Source of the DNA: Polycyclovorans sp.
GTDB lineage: Bacteria > Pseudomonadota > Gammaproteobacteria > Nevskiales > Nevskiaceae
Length of the DNA stretch: 64,000 nt
Assembly (NCBI GenBank): GCA_002706265.1
Contig: PAKU01000026.1
Location: 62,001 to 126,000 of the forward strand
Direction of reading: 5' to 3'
Shown here in pieces: positions 41,921 to 51,078 of this stretch (the first letter of the stretch is position 1; each line of letters begins with the position of its first letter). Under the pieces are notes generated by a model. The model was not told the DNA's origin. It made no database searches and was given only the letters and a program-made list of their open reading frames with translations. Position numbers and translations under genes: made by a program.

Positions 41921-44053
41921 ATGACCGCAGTGAAATACGACAAAGACGCCAACGGCGTCGTGACCCTCACCCTCGACATGCCGGGCCGTTCGATGAACGT
42001 GCTCAACGAAGAACTGCTCACGCCGTTCCAGGACGCGCTGGGCAAGATCGAAGGCGACGCCAGCGTCACCGGCGTGATCGTCACCTCCGGCAAGAAGGAG
42101 TTCCTCGCCGGGGCCGATATCGACAAGGTCTACAAAATGACCGACCCGGCCGAAGCGTTCGAGATGGCCGAGCAATTCAAGGCACTGATGCGCCGCCTCG
42201 AAAAGTGCGGTCGGCCGGTGGTCGCCGCCCTCAACGGCACCGCGCTTGGCGGTGGCCTGGAGCTGGCGCTGGCCTGCCATTACCGCATCGCGCTGAACAA
42301 TCCCAAGGCAAAATTCGGCCTGCCGGAAGTCAAGCTGGGCCTGCTGCCCGGCGGCGGCGGCACCCAGCGTCTGCCACGACTGATCGGCATCCAGCCCAGC
42401 CTGCCGCTGATCCTCGAAGGCAAGGAACTGACCGCCGAAAAAGCCAAGCAGCAGGGCATCATCCACGAGGTGGTCGAGACCGCTGACGAGATGTTTGCCC
42501 AGGCGCGCGCCTGGATCTCAGCCAACCCCAAGGCTGCACAGCCCTGGGACGACAAGAAGTTCAAATGGCCGGGCGGCGACTCAAAGTCACCCGCGAACGG
42601 CCAGATGTGGTCCATCGCGCCGTCGATGGCCAGCGCCAAGAGTTTCGGCAACTACCCCGCCATCACCAACATCATGAGCTGCGTGTTCGAAGGCGGCATC
42701 ACCGACTTCGACACGGGCTGCCGCGTCGAGTCCCGCTACTTCGCCGAACTGGTCGTCAGCCAGGTCAGCAAGAACATGATCGGCACACTGTGGTTCCAGC
42801 TCAACGCCATCAACAAGGGCGGCTCGCGCCCCGAGGGCGTGGAGCGCGCCAAGGTGACCAAGCTCGGCATACTCGGTGCCGGGATGATGGGCGCTGGCAT
42901 CGCCTATGCGGCCGCCAAGGTCGGCATCAGCGTCGTGCTGCTTGATGCCAAGCAAGATGCCGCCGACAAGGGCAAGGGCTACTCCGAGGGCCTGCTCGAC
43001 AAGGCCCTGAAGAAAGGCCGCGGCACCCACGAGGCCAAGGCCGAAATGCTGGCCCGCATCACGCCCACCACCGACTACGCGCTGCTCAAGGGTTGCGACC
43101 TGGTCATCGAAGCGGTGTTTGAAGACCGCAGCATCAAGGCCGACGTGACAAGGAAGGCCGAGGCGGTGCTCGACAAGCGCGCGGTGTTCGCCTCCAACAC
43201 CTCCACCCTGCCCATCACCGGGCTGGCCGAAGCCAGCGAGCGGCCGAAAAACTTCATCGGCCTGCACTTCTTCTCGCCGGTCGACAAGATGCCGCTGGTG
43301 GAAATCATCAAGGGCAAGAAAACCAGCGCGGAAACGCTGGCCAAGGCCTTCGACTTCGTGCAGCAGATCAAGAAGACGCCGATCGTCGTCAACGACTCAC
43401 GCGGCTTCTACACCAGCCGCTGCTTCGCCACCTATCCCATGGAAGGCATGACGCTGCTCGCCGAAGGCCAGCACCCGCGGTCCATCGAAATGGCCGGTCT
43501 GCAGGCCGGCATGGCGGTCGGCCCGCTGACCGTGCAAGACGAAGTCTCGCTGTCACTGTCCATGCACGTGCTCGAACAAACCCGCAAGGACCTCGTCGCC
43601 GAAGGCAAGCCCGCGACCGAGCACCCCGGCACTGCCGTGGTCGAGAAAATGTGCAAGGACCTTGACCGTCCTGGCAAGAAAGCCGGCAAGGGCTTCTACG
43701 ACTATCCCGCCAGCGGCCAGAAAGCCCTGTGGCCGGGCCTGGCCAAGGCCTTCCCGCTGGCCGAGCAGCTGCCCCAGCAAGACCTGATGGACCGCCTGAT
43801 GTTCGCCCAGGCCAACGAGGCCGCCAAGTGCTACGCTGAAAAGGTCGTGGAGTCGGTCGCCGACACCAACATCGGCTCGATCTTCGGCTGGGGCTTCGCC
43901 CCCTTCCAGGGCGGCGCCCTGCAGTACATCAACGCCTATGGCGTCGAAAACTTCGTCAAGCGCTCGAAGGAGCTCGCCAAGAAATATGGCGAGCGCTTCA
44001 AGCCCGCGCCGATCCTGGTGAAAATGGCCAAGGAAGGCACTCGCTTCGAGTAA
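41921..44053 (+). CDS. fadB: Fatty acid oxidation complex alpha subunit
   Basis: 710 residues combining enoyl-CoA hydratase and 3-hydroxyacyl-CoA dehydrogenase. The N-terminal hydratase has SGKKEFLAGADIDKVYKM, GTALGGGLELALACHYRIA and PEVKLGLLPGGGGTQRLPRL. The dehydrogenase has the NAD motif KLGILGAGMMGAGIAYAAAK, SNTSTLPITGLAEA and GLHFFSPVDKMPLVEII. It would form the complex with the thiolase just upstream. A GCCGTCGGGG region precedes the ATG at 41921 but no strong ribosome binding site. Confidence 0.93.
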   Translation: MTAVKYDKDANGVVTLTLDMPGRSMNVLNEELLTPFQDALGKIEGDASVTGVIVTSGKKEFLAGADIDKVYKMTDPAEAFEMAEQFKALMRRLEKCGRPVVAALNGTALGGGLELALACHYRIALNNPKAKFGLPEVKLGLLPGGGGTQRLPRLIGIQPSLPLILEGKELTAEKAKQQGIIHEVVETADEMFAQARAWISANPKAAQPWDDKKFKWPGGDSKSPANGQMWSIAPSMASAKSFGNYPAITNIMSCVFEGGITDFDTGCRVESRYFAELVVSQVSKNMIGTLWFQLNAINKGGSRPEGVERAKVTKLGILGAGMMGAGIAYAAAKVGISVVLLDAKQDAADKGKGYSEGLLDKALKKGRGTHEAKAEMLARITPTTDYALLKGCDLVIEAVFEDRSIKADVTRKAEAVLDKRAVFASNTSTLPITGLAEASERPKNFIGLHFFSPVDKMPLVEIIKGKKTSAETLAKAFDFVQQIKKTPIVVNDSRGFYTSRCFATYPMEGMTLLAEGQHPRSIEMAGLQAGMAVGPLTVQDEVSLSLSMHVLEQTRKDLVAEGKPATEHPGTAVVEKMCKDLDRPGKKAGKGFYDYPASGQKALWPGLAKAFPLAEQLPQQDLMDRLMFAQANEAAKCYAEKVVESVADTNIGSIFGWGFAPFQGGALQYINAYGVENFVKRSKELAKKYGERFKPAPILVKMAKEGTRFE

Positions 44054-44078
44054 GCCCCCCGGTACAGCCTCGCGCCGC

Positions 44079-44108
44079 AAAAATGCCCGCCTTCGTGCGG
44101 GCATTTTT
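44079..44108 (+). terminator. Terminator of the fadAB operon
   Basis: AAAAATGCCCGC pairs with GCGGGCATTTTT around CTTCGT. The symmetry gives T runs on both strands, so it may end transcription from either side. Confidence 0.9.
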
Positions 44109-44262
44109 GTGCGTGCCCAGCCGACGCGCGGGGATCTCGAGAGCGGGGTTCCAGAACGGAATGACTTGAAGCGTCCTGCGATAAGCGTCCGCCGCCCACC
44201 GTCTTGACGCCGGGGCGATGATCAAGTGTTGAGATGGCAGATGCGGTCGTCGAGGCGCGCCG

Positions 44263-44829
44263 TCAAAGGCCCACCTCACTGATGGCCTGGAGCGTTTCGC
44301 GATCGTAGACCTTGCTGTCTGCGTCGCAGGTGGGGTCTTTGGTAAACGTACGGGTCACGTCGATCACGCCGAAGTGCTCAATCGTGCGGCGGCCGATCAG
44401 CACCGGGTAGTTCAGGTCGTCGCGATCATCGAGTGAGAATTCTTCTTCGAAGATCGCGTCGCCAAAACAGACGTTCATCAGCACGGTGACGCGGTGATCA
44501 CTGCCACCGGCACCACTGAGCTTGACCTTGCGGATGACACGGCGCTCGAACCGTTGTTCGAGCTGCTTACCGGTTTCAGCATCTTCGAGTTCAATATCGA
44601 AACGCACCCAGTCTTCGCCCTCTTTCTCGAATGCTTCGATGTGCTCGGCGTGCATGGACGAGGTGAGGGCGCCGGTGTCCATCTTGAATTTGGCGGTGGC
44701 GCCCCAGGGCATGATCTTGCCCTTTTCGACCCAACCGATAACGTTGGGGCGTGCCGCCTCGGCCGGCGCGATCGCAGAAAAAACCAGTGATGCCACGGCG
44801 GTACTCAGGCCGATCAGTGCTGGACGCAT
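44263..44829 (-). CDS. RimK-associated zinc-protease-like (retropepsin-fold) protein, secreted
   Basis: 188 residues with a signal peptide (ALIGLSTAVASLVFSAIAPAEA). The mature part matches the family once called ATP-dependent zinc protease: VIGWVEKGKIMPWGATAKFK, MDTGALTSSMHA with the Asp-Thr-Gly of pepsin-like enzymes, YPVLIGRRTIEHFGVIDV. The DTG motif suggests an aspartic peptidase fold. Substrate unknown. Confidence 0.82.
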   Translation of the reverse strand: MRPALIGLSTAVASLVFSAIAPAEAARPNVIGWVEKGKIMPWGATAKFKMDTGALTSSMHAEHIEAFEKEGEDWVRFDIELEDAETGKQLEQRFERRVIRKVKLSGAGGSDHRVTVLMNVCFGDAIFEEEFSLDDRDDLNYPVLIGRRTIEHFGVIDVTRTFTKDPTCDADSKVYDRETLQAISEVGL

Positions 44830-44906
44830 GTGGATGCCTATTGGGTGAACGATGGGTCAAGGGGGTGGGGCCGGGGATGCAACGGCCACGACATTCTGTG
44901 CGCGCC

Positions 44907-45467
44907 TCAATCCTTCAGCGGCGGTCGCGGCGATGCCTCCGGCCACTGTTGCGGGTGGCGCTTGAAGTCGGCGAGGTCGTAGCCCATGTCGCCAATCATC
45001 CGCCGGTACCGCGTGAAGTCGGCATCGCTCATTTCCGGTTCGCGGGCCATGAGCCACACGTAGTCGCGCTTGTTGCGGGCGATGATGGTCACCGAGTAGT
45101 CCGGCTCCAAGTGCACGATGCGGTACTCACCCTTGAACGGCCACACGAACTGCATGCCCCACAAGGCGTTGCCGGTGCCAGGCTCCACGAAGCCTTTGGG
45201 GGTGTTGGTTTTCAGCTTGCCGTCGAACGCGCCATCGCGGTACTGGTAGGTGGTGGCAATGGTGCCGTCGTCGTTCAGCTGGTAATGCTCGACGCCGTTG
45301 TGGGCATCACGCACCAGAAAGATGGGCGTAAAGCCGATCTCGTACCAGGTGCCCATGAAGCGGGGCAGGTCCACCTCAGGCACCAACGGAATGGGGTCGC
45401 GTTTGGGTCCGAACATAGAGCAGCCACTCAGTAGAACAGCAACAACGAGTATGGAAACGATTTTCAT
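44907..45467 (-). CDS. blc: Outer-membrane lipocalin (Blc-like lipoprotein)
   Basis: 186 residues. The lipobox LLSGC follows a short signal peptide, so the mature protein is lipidated. The lipocalin motif is LPRFMGTWYEIGF (GxW), with later YSVTIIARNKRDYVWLMARE. Lipocalins of this type bind fatty acids or lysophospholipids at the outer membrane. A 78-base gap separates it from the upstream protease-like gene on the same strand. Confidence 0.9.
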   Translation of the reverse strand: MKIVSILVVAVLLSGCSMFGPKRDPIPLVPEVDLPRFMGTWYEIGFTPIFLVRDAHNGVEHYQLNDDGTIATTYQYRDGAFDGKLKTNTPKGFVEPGTGNALWGMQFVWPFKGEYRIVHLEPDYSVTIIARNKRDYVWLMAREPEMSDADFTRYRRMIGDMGYDLADFKRHPQQWPEASPRPPLKD

Positions 45468-45571
45468 GTCGTGTGTGCCGAAAGTCGATCAATCAGGTCG
45501 GATCATGCCGCATCGCCGCTTGCCGCAAGCTGTCCAGGTACGGCGGGCGTCACAGCGGCCCCCGCGGGCGG

Positions 45572-46285
45572 TCAATGCAGCAGTTGCAGACGCCAGCCCT
45601 GACGCTGCCAGACGCGGCCCATCAGCGCGTAGGTGCCCACCATCAACAGCGCATACCACCATTCAAGAGCGTTGAGCACGGCGCGGCGATCCTCAACGAT
45701 GAATTGCAAAGGCAGGCTGGCCAAGCCCAGCATGATGAGCGCAGCGAAGAGGCCGAGAAAGCCGCGCCGCTGCCATGACGAAAGCACGCCGGAGCCAACG
45801 GCGACGCTGATCAACCACATTTGCGCCAGCACGGTGAGGGCGAAATACAGGTTGATACCGTAGCGCCGCAGCATGCGTGGCACCTCGCCCTCTTCGCCCA
45901 GAAAGGTGGCGTAGAGCAGGTAGAACAGCGTGCCGCCCCAGCCGCAGGTCAGCACCCAGGCGCGCCGCAGCCGCGCCTGCGGTACCCGCTGCCGGCACCA
46001 TTGGCTGGCCAGCCACCAGTACACGGCGAGCAGACCCGCCCAGGGCATCATCGTGGCGCGGAACAGATAGATCGAGTTGCCCGAGCGGGCTGCGGCGCTG
46101 ATCGACGTACACCCGTCCCAATAAGGCCAGCACCACGGCAGGTGACCGCCGCCGGCCGAGTTGACGTAGGCCAGGTGAATGATCACCACCGGCCACAGCG
46201 CCGTGGCCCACGCCACCGGGGCAAGCGACCAAACCTGTGCGCGCGTGACCATCAGGGCTGAGGTTAATGCCGTCGCCCTGCCCAT
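45572..46285 (-). CDS. Multi-pass membrane protein of unknown function
   Basis: Up to 237 residues with six or more hydrophobic segments. An extracytoplasmic loop with YWDGCTSISAAARSGNSIYL resembles the first loop of Frag1/DRAM/Sfk1-type proteins, but the match is weak. The ATG at 46285 or at 46252 (MVTRAQVW) could be the start. No operon partner. Confidence 0.55.
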   Translation of the reverse strand: MGRATALTSALMVTRAQVWSLAPVAWATALWPVVIIHLAYVNSAGGGHLPWCWPYWDGCTSISAAARSGNSIYLFRATMMPWAGLLAVYWWLASQWCRQRVPQARLRRAWVLTCGWGGTLFYLLYATFLGEEGEVPRMLRRYGINLYFALTVLAQMWLISVAVGSGVLSSWQRRGFLGLFAALIMLGLASLPLQFIVEDRRAVLNALEWWYALLMVGTYALMGRVWQRQGWRLQLLH

Positions 46286-46382
46286 GCCAGTTCAGTGTCG
46301 GGTCATTGACGAAACGTAGCCTGCAGCGGTCGTTCGACACTTAAATCCCATGAGCTACTTGATTTCGAAAGGACTTTTAACC

Positions 46383-46985
46383 ATGAAAAAAATCGCACTC
46401 ATCGCTCCCGGCGTCATGCTTGCCAGCAGCCTCGCCATGGTGCCCGGCATTGCCGCCGCCCAGGGCGGCTATTCCTCCCAGCAAAGCGGACCGGCCATCT
46501 ACGGCGGCGGCGGCATCACCTACTTTCGTCTGAATGACGATGATTTTCTTGCCGAAGACGAGGACGGCGACAAGGAATTCAAGGACAACCGCACCGGCTG
46601 GCGCGCCCAGATCGGCACGCAGATCAACCCAATCTTCAGCATTGAAGGCGGCTACCTTGATCTGGGCGACCTGAACGACGGCGACTTCCGCCTCAGTTCA
46701 GACGGCGGCTTTGCGGCGGCACTGGTGCACGTGCCCCTCGGCACCATTTCGCCCTTCGCCAAGATCGGCAACTTTTGGTGGGATGTGGACCGCGACGCCC
46801 CCGGCGCGGGCGGCCCGCTTGATGACGCGCTCTCGACCAGCCGCAGCGGCAACGACATGTTCTATGGCTTCGGTGTGCGCATCGGTGAAGGTCCCGGCCT
46901 GCAGCTGCGCGTCGAGTACGACCGCATGGAAGTCGACAACGCCGACGTCGACATGGGTTCGGTCAACCTCCAGTACCTGTTCTGA
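46383..46985 (+). CDS. Small outer-membrane beta-barrel protein
   Basis: 200 residues with a signal peptide (GVMLASSLAMVPGIAAA). Alternating hydrophobic strands (WRAQIGTQINPIFSIEGGYL, FAKIGNFWWDV, MFYGFGVRIGEGPGLQLRVE) and a C-terminal phenylalanine (VNLQYLF) indicate an eight-stranded OmpA-like or OmpW-like barrel. Calcium-rich-looking acidic loop DDDFLAEDEDGDKE near residue 50. AAAGGA precedes the ATG. The specific role is unknown. Confidence 0.8.
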   Translation: MKKIALIAPGVMLASSLAMVPGIAAAQGGYSSQQSGPAIYGGGGITYFRLNDDDFLAEDEDGDKEFKDNRTGWRAQIGTQINPIFSIEGGYLDLGDLNDGDFRLSSDGGFAAALVHVPLGTISPFAKIGNFWWDVDRDAPGAGGPLDDALSTSRSGNDMFYGFGVRIGEGPGLQLRVEYDRMEVDNADVDMGSVNLQYLF

Positions 46986-47001
46986 ACGCGGGTGCGTGAC
47001 C

Positions 47002-47034
47002 CCAAAAACACCGGCCTTGCGCCGGTGTTTTTGG
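47002..47034 (+). terminator. Terminator after the beta-barrel gene
   Basis: CCAAAAACACCGGC pairs with GCCGGTGTTTTTGG around CTTGC, a 14-base symmetric stem with T run. Confidence 0.9.
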
Positions 47035-47153
47035 TGGCGCGGCAGATACAAGAGCCGCGTTGATACCGTTCGGCGGACCCTTGGCCCACGCGCGCGCGCC
47101 ACACCCTGCCCCGTTGCTATGCTGCCTGCGTCCCGGCTTCTGAGACGTTCCCC

Positions 47154-47486
47154 ATGCTGCGCGCGAGCCTCTTTTTCGTTATTGCCTCCGGTTACGGCCT
47201 TGCCACACACGCCGAGACCCTGACCCTGCCACAAGACACCTACCCCACCACGCATATTGCGCTGCCCGACCGAGGCGCGCGCATGCCCGCTGTGGAAGCC
47301 CGTTTTGGCGCCCCGGCAAAGCGCTTTGCGCCGGTGGGCGGCGGCAAGCCCGAACACCCGCCCATCACCCGTTGGGATTACGCGGATTTTTCGGTCTTCT
47401 TCGAGCGCGATCGGGTCATCGATGCTGTGGTAAAAGAGGCGCCGAAACCGCTGCGCAACACCGAGGCACTTCGCCCGGCGTCCTGA
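47154..47486 (+). CDS. Secreted small protein upstream of agmatine genes
   Basis: 110 residues with a signal peptide ending near THA-ETL. The body (MPAVEARFGAPAKRFAPVGG, ITRWDYADFSVFFERDRVI, DAVVKEAP) has the pattern of SmpA/OmlA-like periplasmic domains, where a short helix is followed by strands ending in a VxFExDRVxxxV phrase. It lies about 100 bases before aguA. Function unknown. Confidence 0.7.
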   Translation: MLRASLFFVIASGYGLATHAETLTLPQDTYPTTHIALPDRGARMPAVEARFGAPAKRFAPVGGGKPEHPPITRWDYADFSVFFERDRVIDAVVKEAPKPLRNTEALRPAS

Positions 47487-47583
47487 GCGGTGCGCGCTGA
47501 ACCGGCGTCCGCGCCCTCGGGCGAGCCGCCACGACGCCGCAAAGCCCCGTTCCTGAGTTCGTTCCTGAGTTGATGAGACCGAC

Positions 47584-48600
47584 ATGAAGCCATGCCTGCC
47601 CGCCGAATGGGCGCCGCAAGCGTTTGTGCAACTGACCTGGCCGGGCCGCGACGGCGATTTTTCGCGCTGGTTTGGGGAGGTCGAGGCCAACTTCATTCGC
47701 ATCGCCGTGGCCATCGGCCAGTACCAGCCGGTGCTGATTGCCTGCCCGGACGATGCCGAGTCTCTGCATCGCCGTCTGCTGGCCGAGGGCATTGCCCCCG
47801 AACATCTTGCGGTGCTGCCGGTGCGCGCCAACGACGTGTGGGCGCGTGACCACGGCCCCATCACCGTGATCCGCGGCAACGAGCCGACGCATCTCGATTT
47901 TCAGTTCAACGGCTGGGGCGGCAAATTCGACGCGGCGCTGGACAACACCGTGACCCGGCAGCTCGCCGAGCTGGGGGCGCTGTCCGGCCGGGTCGACACG
48001 CTGGATTTCGTGCTGGAAGGCGGCGCCATCGAATCGGATGGCCAGGGCACGCTGCTCACCACTGAACGTTGCCTGCTGGCGACCACCCGCAACCCGAAAC
48101 TGGGCCGCGGCACCATCGAGCAGAAATTGGCGCACTGGCTGGGCCTGTCGCGCATTCTGTGGCTGAAGCACGGTGACCTGCTGGGCGACGACACCGACGG
48201 CCACATCGACACCATCGCCCGTTTCTGCACGCCCGACACCATTGCCTATCAGGGGTGCGATGACGAAGCCGATCCGCACTTTGCACTCCTGCAGCCCATG
48301 GCCGATGAGCTGCGGGCGCTGAAGAAAGCCGACGGCCAGCCCTACAACCTGATCGCGCTGCCCCTGCCGCGTGCCCATGTTGATGAACAGGGCCAGCGCC
48401 TGCCCGCGGGCTATGCCAATTTTCTGATCATCAACGGCGCGGTGCTGGTGCCCACCTACGATGATCCGGTCAACGACCCCATCGCCCTCGAACGCCTGCG
48501 CCCTGCCTTCCCCGACCGCGACGTGATCGGCGTGGACTGCTGCGCATTGATCCGCCAGTTCGGCAGCCTGCATTGCGTCACCATGCAAGTGCCCGCCTGA
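47584..48600 (+). CDS. aguA: Agmatine deiminase
   Basis: 338 residues. Converts agmatine to N-carbamoylputrescine. The guanidino-group-modifying fold is visible: VRANDVWARDHGPITV, DFVLEGGAIESDG, GDDTDGHIDTIARF with the catalytic His, and the nucleophile in FGSLHCVTMQ (Cys331). It is followed 11 bases later by the next pathway enzyme, so the two form an operon for putrescine synthesis from arginine-derived agmatine. Confidence 0.94.
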   Translation: MKPCLPAEWAPQAFVQLTWPGRDGDFSRWFGEVEANFIRIAVAIGQYQPVLIACPDDAESLHRRLLAEGIAPEHLAVLPVRANDVWARDHGPITVIRGNEPTHLDFQFNGWGGKFDAALDNTVTRQLAELGALSGRVDTLDFVLEGGAIESDGQGTLLTTERCLLATTRNPKLGRGTIEQKLAHWLGLSRILWLKHGDLLGDDTDGHIDTIARFCTPDTIAYQGCDDEADPHFALLQPMADELRALKKADGQPYNLIALPLPRAHVDEQGQRLPAGYANFLIINGAVLVPTYDDPVNDPIALERLRPAFPDRDVIGVDCCALIRQFGSLHCVTMQVPA

Positions 48601-48611
48601 AACAAAGGCCC

Positions 48612-49511
48612 ATGACCATGCCCACACCCCCGAAAACCCTGCGCGCCGGACTGGTGCAGCATGCCTGCACCGGCAACCGCGACGAGACCGTCGCCCGCAC
48701 CGACGCCGGCATCCGCCAGGCGGCGGCCCAGGGCGCACAACTGATCGTGCTGCAAGAACTGCACACCTCGCTGTACTTCTGCCAGCACGAGTCCACCGAG
48801 CTGTTCGACCTTGCCGAAACCATCCCCGGCCCCTCAACGGAATGGCTGGGCGGGCTCGCGGCCGAGCTGGGCGCGGTCATCGTGGGGTCATTGTTCGAGC
48901 GCCGCGCACCGGGGCTCTATCACAACACCGCCGTGGTTCTGGAGCGCGACGGCCGTCTGGTGGGCACCTATCGGAAGATGCACATTCCCGATGATCCCGG
49001 CTACTACGAGAAGTTCTACTTCACGCCGGGCGATCTGGGTTTTGAACCCATCGACACCTCGGCCGGCCGGCTCGGCGTGCTGGTGTGCTGGGACCAGTGG
49101 TACCCCGAGGCCGCGCGGCTGATGGCCATGGCCGGTGCCGAGCTGCTGATCTACCCCACCGCCATTGGCTGGAACCCGGACGATACGGCCGACGAGCAGG
49201 CCCGCCAGCGCGATGCCTGGATCACCATTCAGCGGTCGCACGCCGTGGCCAACGGCCTGCCGGTGCTGGCCTGCAACCGGGTCGGCCATGAGCCTGACCC
49301 CACCGGGCAGCTCAGTGGCAGCCAGTTCTGGGGCAGCAGTTTCGTTGCCGGGCCGCAGGGCGAACTGCTCGGCCAACTCGGCGACGACCCCGACGTGCTC
49401 TGCGTCGACATCGACCTGGCGCGCAGCGAAAACGTCCGCCGCTGGTGGCCGTTCCTGCGGGATCGACGGATCGACGCCTATGGCGATCTGACCCAGCGCT
49501 TCAGGCGATAA
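48612..49511 (+). CDS. aguB: N-carbamoylputrescine amidase
   Basis: 299 residues of the nitrilase superfamily. The Glu-Lys-Cys triad is in LIVLQELHTSLYF, GTYRKMHIPDDPGYYEKFYF and LGVLVCWDQWYPEAARLMAM. It hydrolyses N-carbamoylputrescine to putrescine, completing the pathway begun by the upstream gene. ATG 48612 is chosen; an earlier in-frame start would fall inside aguA. Confidence 0.95.
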   Translation: MTMPTPPKTLRAGLVQHACTGNRDETVARTDAGIRQAAAQGAQLIVLQELHTSLYFCQHESTELFDLAETIPGPSTEWLGGLAAELGAVIVGSLFERRAPGLYHNTAVVLERDGRLVGTYRKMHIPDDPGYYEKFYFTPGDLGFEPIDTSAGRLGVLVCWDQWYPEAARLMAMAGAELLIYPTAIGWNPDDTADEQARQRDAWITIQRSHAVANGLPVLACNRVGHEPDPTGQLSGSQFWGSSFVAGPQGELLGQLGDDPDVLCVDIDLARSENVRRWWPFLRDRRIDAYGDLTQRFRR

Positions 49512-49565
49512 CGCGGCGCTGGTCCGTCGCACGCCCGGGCCCGGGCCTGGCAGACGGGGCGCCGG

Positions 49566-50612
49566 TCACGCACCACCCGGGTGCCGGTACTGCTCGGGTG
49601 ATTGACCAAACCAGCGCTTGAAGGCGCGTCTGAAGTTGGCACTGTCGTGGTAATTCATCAGCGCGGCGATCGCCTCAACGGACAGAAGGCCGTCGCGCAC
49701 GTGGCTCGCCGCCTGCGCCGACAGAATCTCTTCGCGGATTTTCCGAAAGCCGCTGCCTTCCTGTTCAAGCTTGCGTGCCAAGGTGCGCTTGCTCATGAAC
49801 AGCGATGCCGCCGCTTCGTCTTCGCTCAGCGTGCCCGGCGGTTGGGCCAGCATCATCTTCTTGAGCCGGGTCTGGTAACTCGGCTTGTGGGACTGAAGCT
49901 GCGCCAGCATGGCCTCACATTGCTGCAAGGCCAGTCGGTAGTTTTCATGACTGGCCGAGGCGTTCGGCTCCCGGCACAAGGCCATGGGCAGCTTCAGCAT
50001 CAACCGGTCGCAGTCAAAGTGAATCTGCCCGCTCAGGTACTCCGGGTAGCGGGCCTGATAGTCCGGCGCCGCATGGGCAAAACAGATCTCGGCTTCATGC
50101 AAAGGACCGCCGGTGATGAATTCACCGAACTCCAGCAGCACCTTGGCCATGGTGTCCGCCAGACAACGATGAATGTCCGCGTCCAACGGCACCTGAAACT
50201 TCAGCTCGCATTCCAGATGCACCTCGGCCTGGCGCAGGTGCAGCTCGATGAAGCTCGCGCGCGTGGGCAGAAAGGTGTGAATCGCGTGCAGCGCGGTGAG
50301 CAGATCAGGGGCGCTGTAGGCAGCAAAGCCCATGGCGCCATGGGTGGCCGGCGTCAGCCGTTTGCCGAGCCTCAGGCCGAATTCCGGGCGGCCCGAAAGC
50401 ATCAGTCCGTTGCGCAGTATCCGCACCTGCTGCGCAGCGGTGAGCATGCTGTCCTCGCCCAGAAACTGCGCAACGCCGAGCTCGGTGCCTTGCAGCAGCG
50501 TGGGCAGTTGGCGCGACGTGAGGCCCAGCTCCCGCGCAATCAGCCACGAGTAACTCGACGGAATATCGGCCCCTTGGATCAGTGCGCCGTCTTCACGATG
50601 CGTTGCTTTCAT
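49566..50612 (-). CDS. AraC-family regulator divergent from the CYP153 cluster
   Basis: 348 residues. N-terminal arabinose-binding-like domain of the OruR/ArgR-type AraC group (SWLIARELGLTSRQLPTLLQ, THGAMGFAAYSAPDLLTALH) and a C-terminal double helix-turn-helix (EDEAAASLFMSKRTLARKLE, ALMNYHDSANFRRAFKRWFG, QSPEQYR). AraC proteins of this form are found next to CYP153 genes and respond to alkanes or their products. Divergent transcription and phased direct repeats in the gap support control of the ferredoxin-P450 genes. Confidence 0.9.
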   Translation of the reverse strand: MKATHREDGALIQGADIPSSYSWLIARELGLTSRQLPTLLQGTELGVAQFLGEDSMLTAAQQVRILRNGLMLSGRPEFGLRLGKRLTPATHGAMGFAAYSAPDLLTALHAIHTFLPTRASFIELHLRQAEVHLECELKFQVPLDADIHRCLADTMAKVLLEFGEFITGGPLHEAEICFAHAAPDYQARYPEYLSGQIHFDCDRLMLKLPMALCREPNASASHENYRLALQQCEAMLAQLQSHKPSYQTRLKKMMLAQPPGTLSEDEAAASLFMSKRTLARKLEQEGSGFRKIREEILSAQAASHVRDGLLSVEAIAALMNYHDSANFRRAFKRWFGQSPEQYRHPGGA

Positions 50613-50646
50613 GCGTGCGAAGCCTCGGCCCGTGACGAACGCCGAT

Positions 50647-50682
50647 TGTCATTAAATGACCCTTCACTGTCAATAAATGACC
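50647..50682. promoter_or_regulatory. 21-bp phased direct repeats, AraC-type operator
   Basis: TGTCATTAAATGACC at 50647-50661 and TGTCAATAAATGACC at 50668-50682 differ at one base and are spaced exactly 21 bases, two helical turns. Each is also close to a dyad (GTCATT/AATGAC). Such repeats are the usual binding pattern of AraC-family activators. Confidence 0.8.
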
Positions 50683-50743
50683 TCGCCGGCGCATTGGCTT
50701 CTCCCTAAGCTGCACTACCACAACCACAGGAAGGAGAAAACCC

Positions 50744-51064
50744 TTGGGCAAAATCACGTTTGTCGCACACGACAACACTGAGCACGTCGCCGAATTCGAG
50801 GCGGGCGTTTCGCTGATGCAGATCGCGGTCGATAACGCGATTCCGGGCATCGATGGCGACTGCGGCGGCGAATGCGCCTGCGGCACCTGCCACGTCATTG
50901 TTGCCGCCGACTGGTTCAAGAAGACCGGCACGCCCAGTGACGACGAAGAGCAGATGCTTTCCATGACCCCGGAACGCGCCAAAACCTCGCGGCTCGGCTG
51001 TCAGGTGCACACCACCGAGGCAATGGACGGCATGACCGTTCACCTGCCCGAATTCCAGATGTAA
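50744..51064 (+). CDS. [2Fe-2S] ferredoxin, P450 electron donor
   Basis: 106 residues from a TTG start with AAGGAG seven bases upstream. The adrenodoxin-type cluster motif is complete: Cys40, Cys46, Cys49 and Cys86 (DCGGECACGTCH then RLGCQVH). It is 14 bases before the P450 gene, so it is almost certainly the electron donor for that enzyme. A ferredoxin reductase is not found in this window. Confidence 0.92.
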   Translation: MGKITFVAHDNTEHVAEFEAGVSLMQIAVDNAIPGIDGDCGGECACGTCHVIVAADWFKKTGTPSDDEEQMLSMTPERAKTSRLGCQVHTTEAMDGMTVHLPEFQM

Positions 51065-51078
51065 TCGAGGAGTACCGT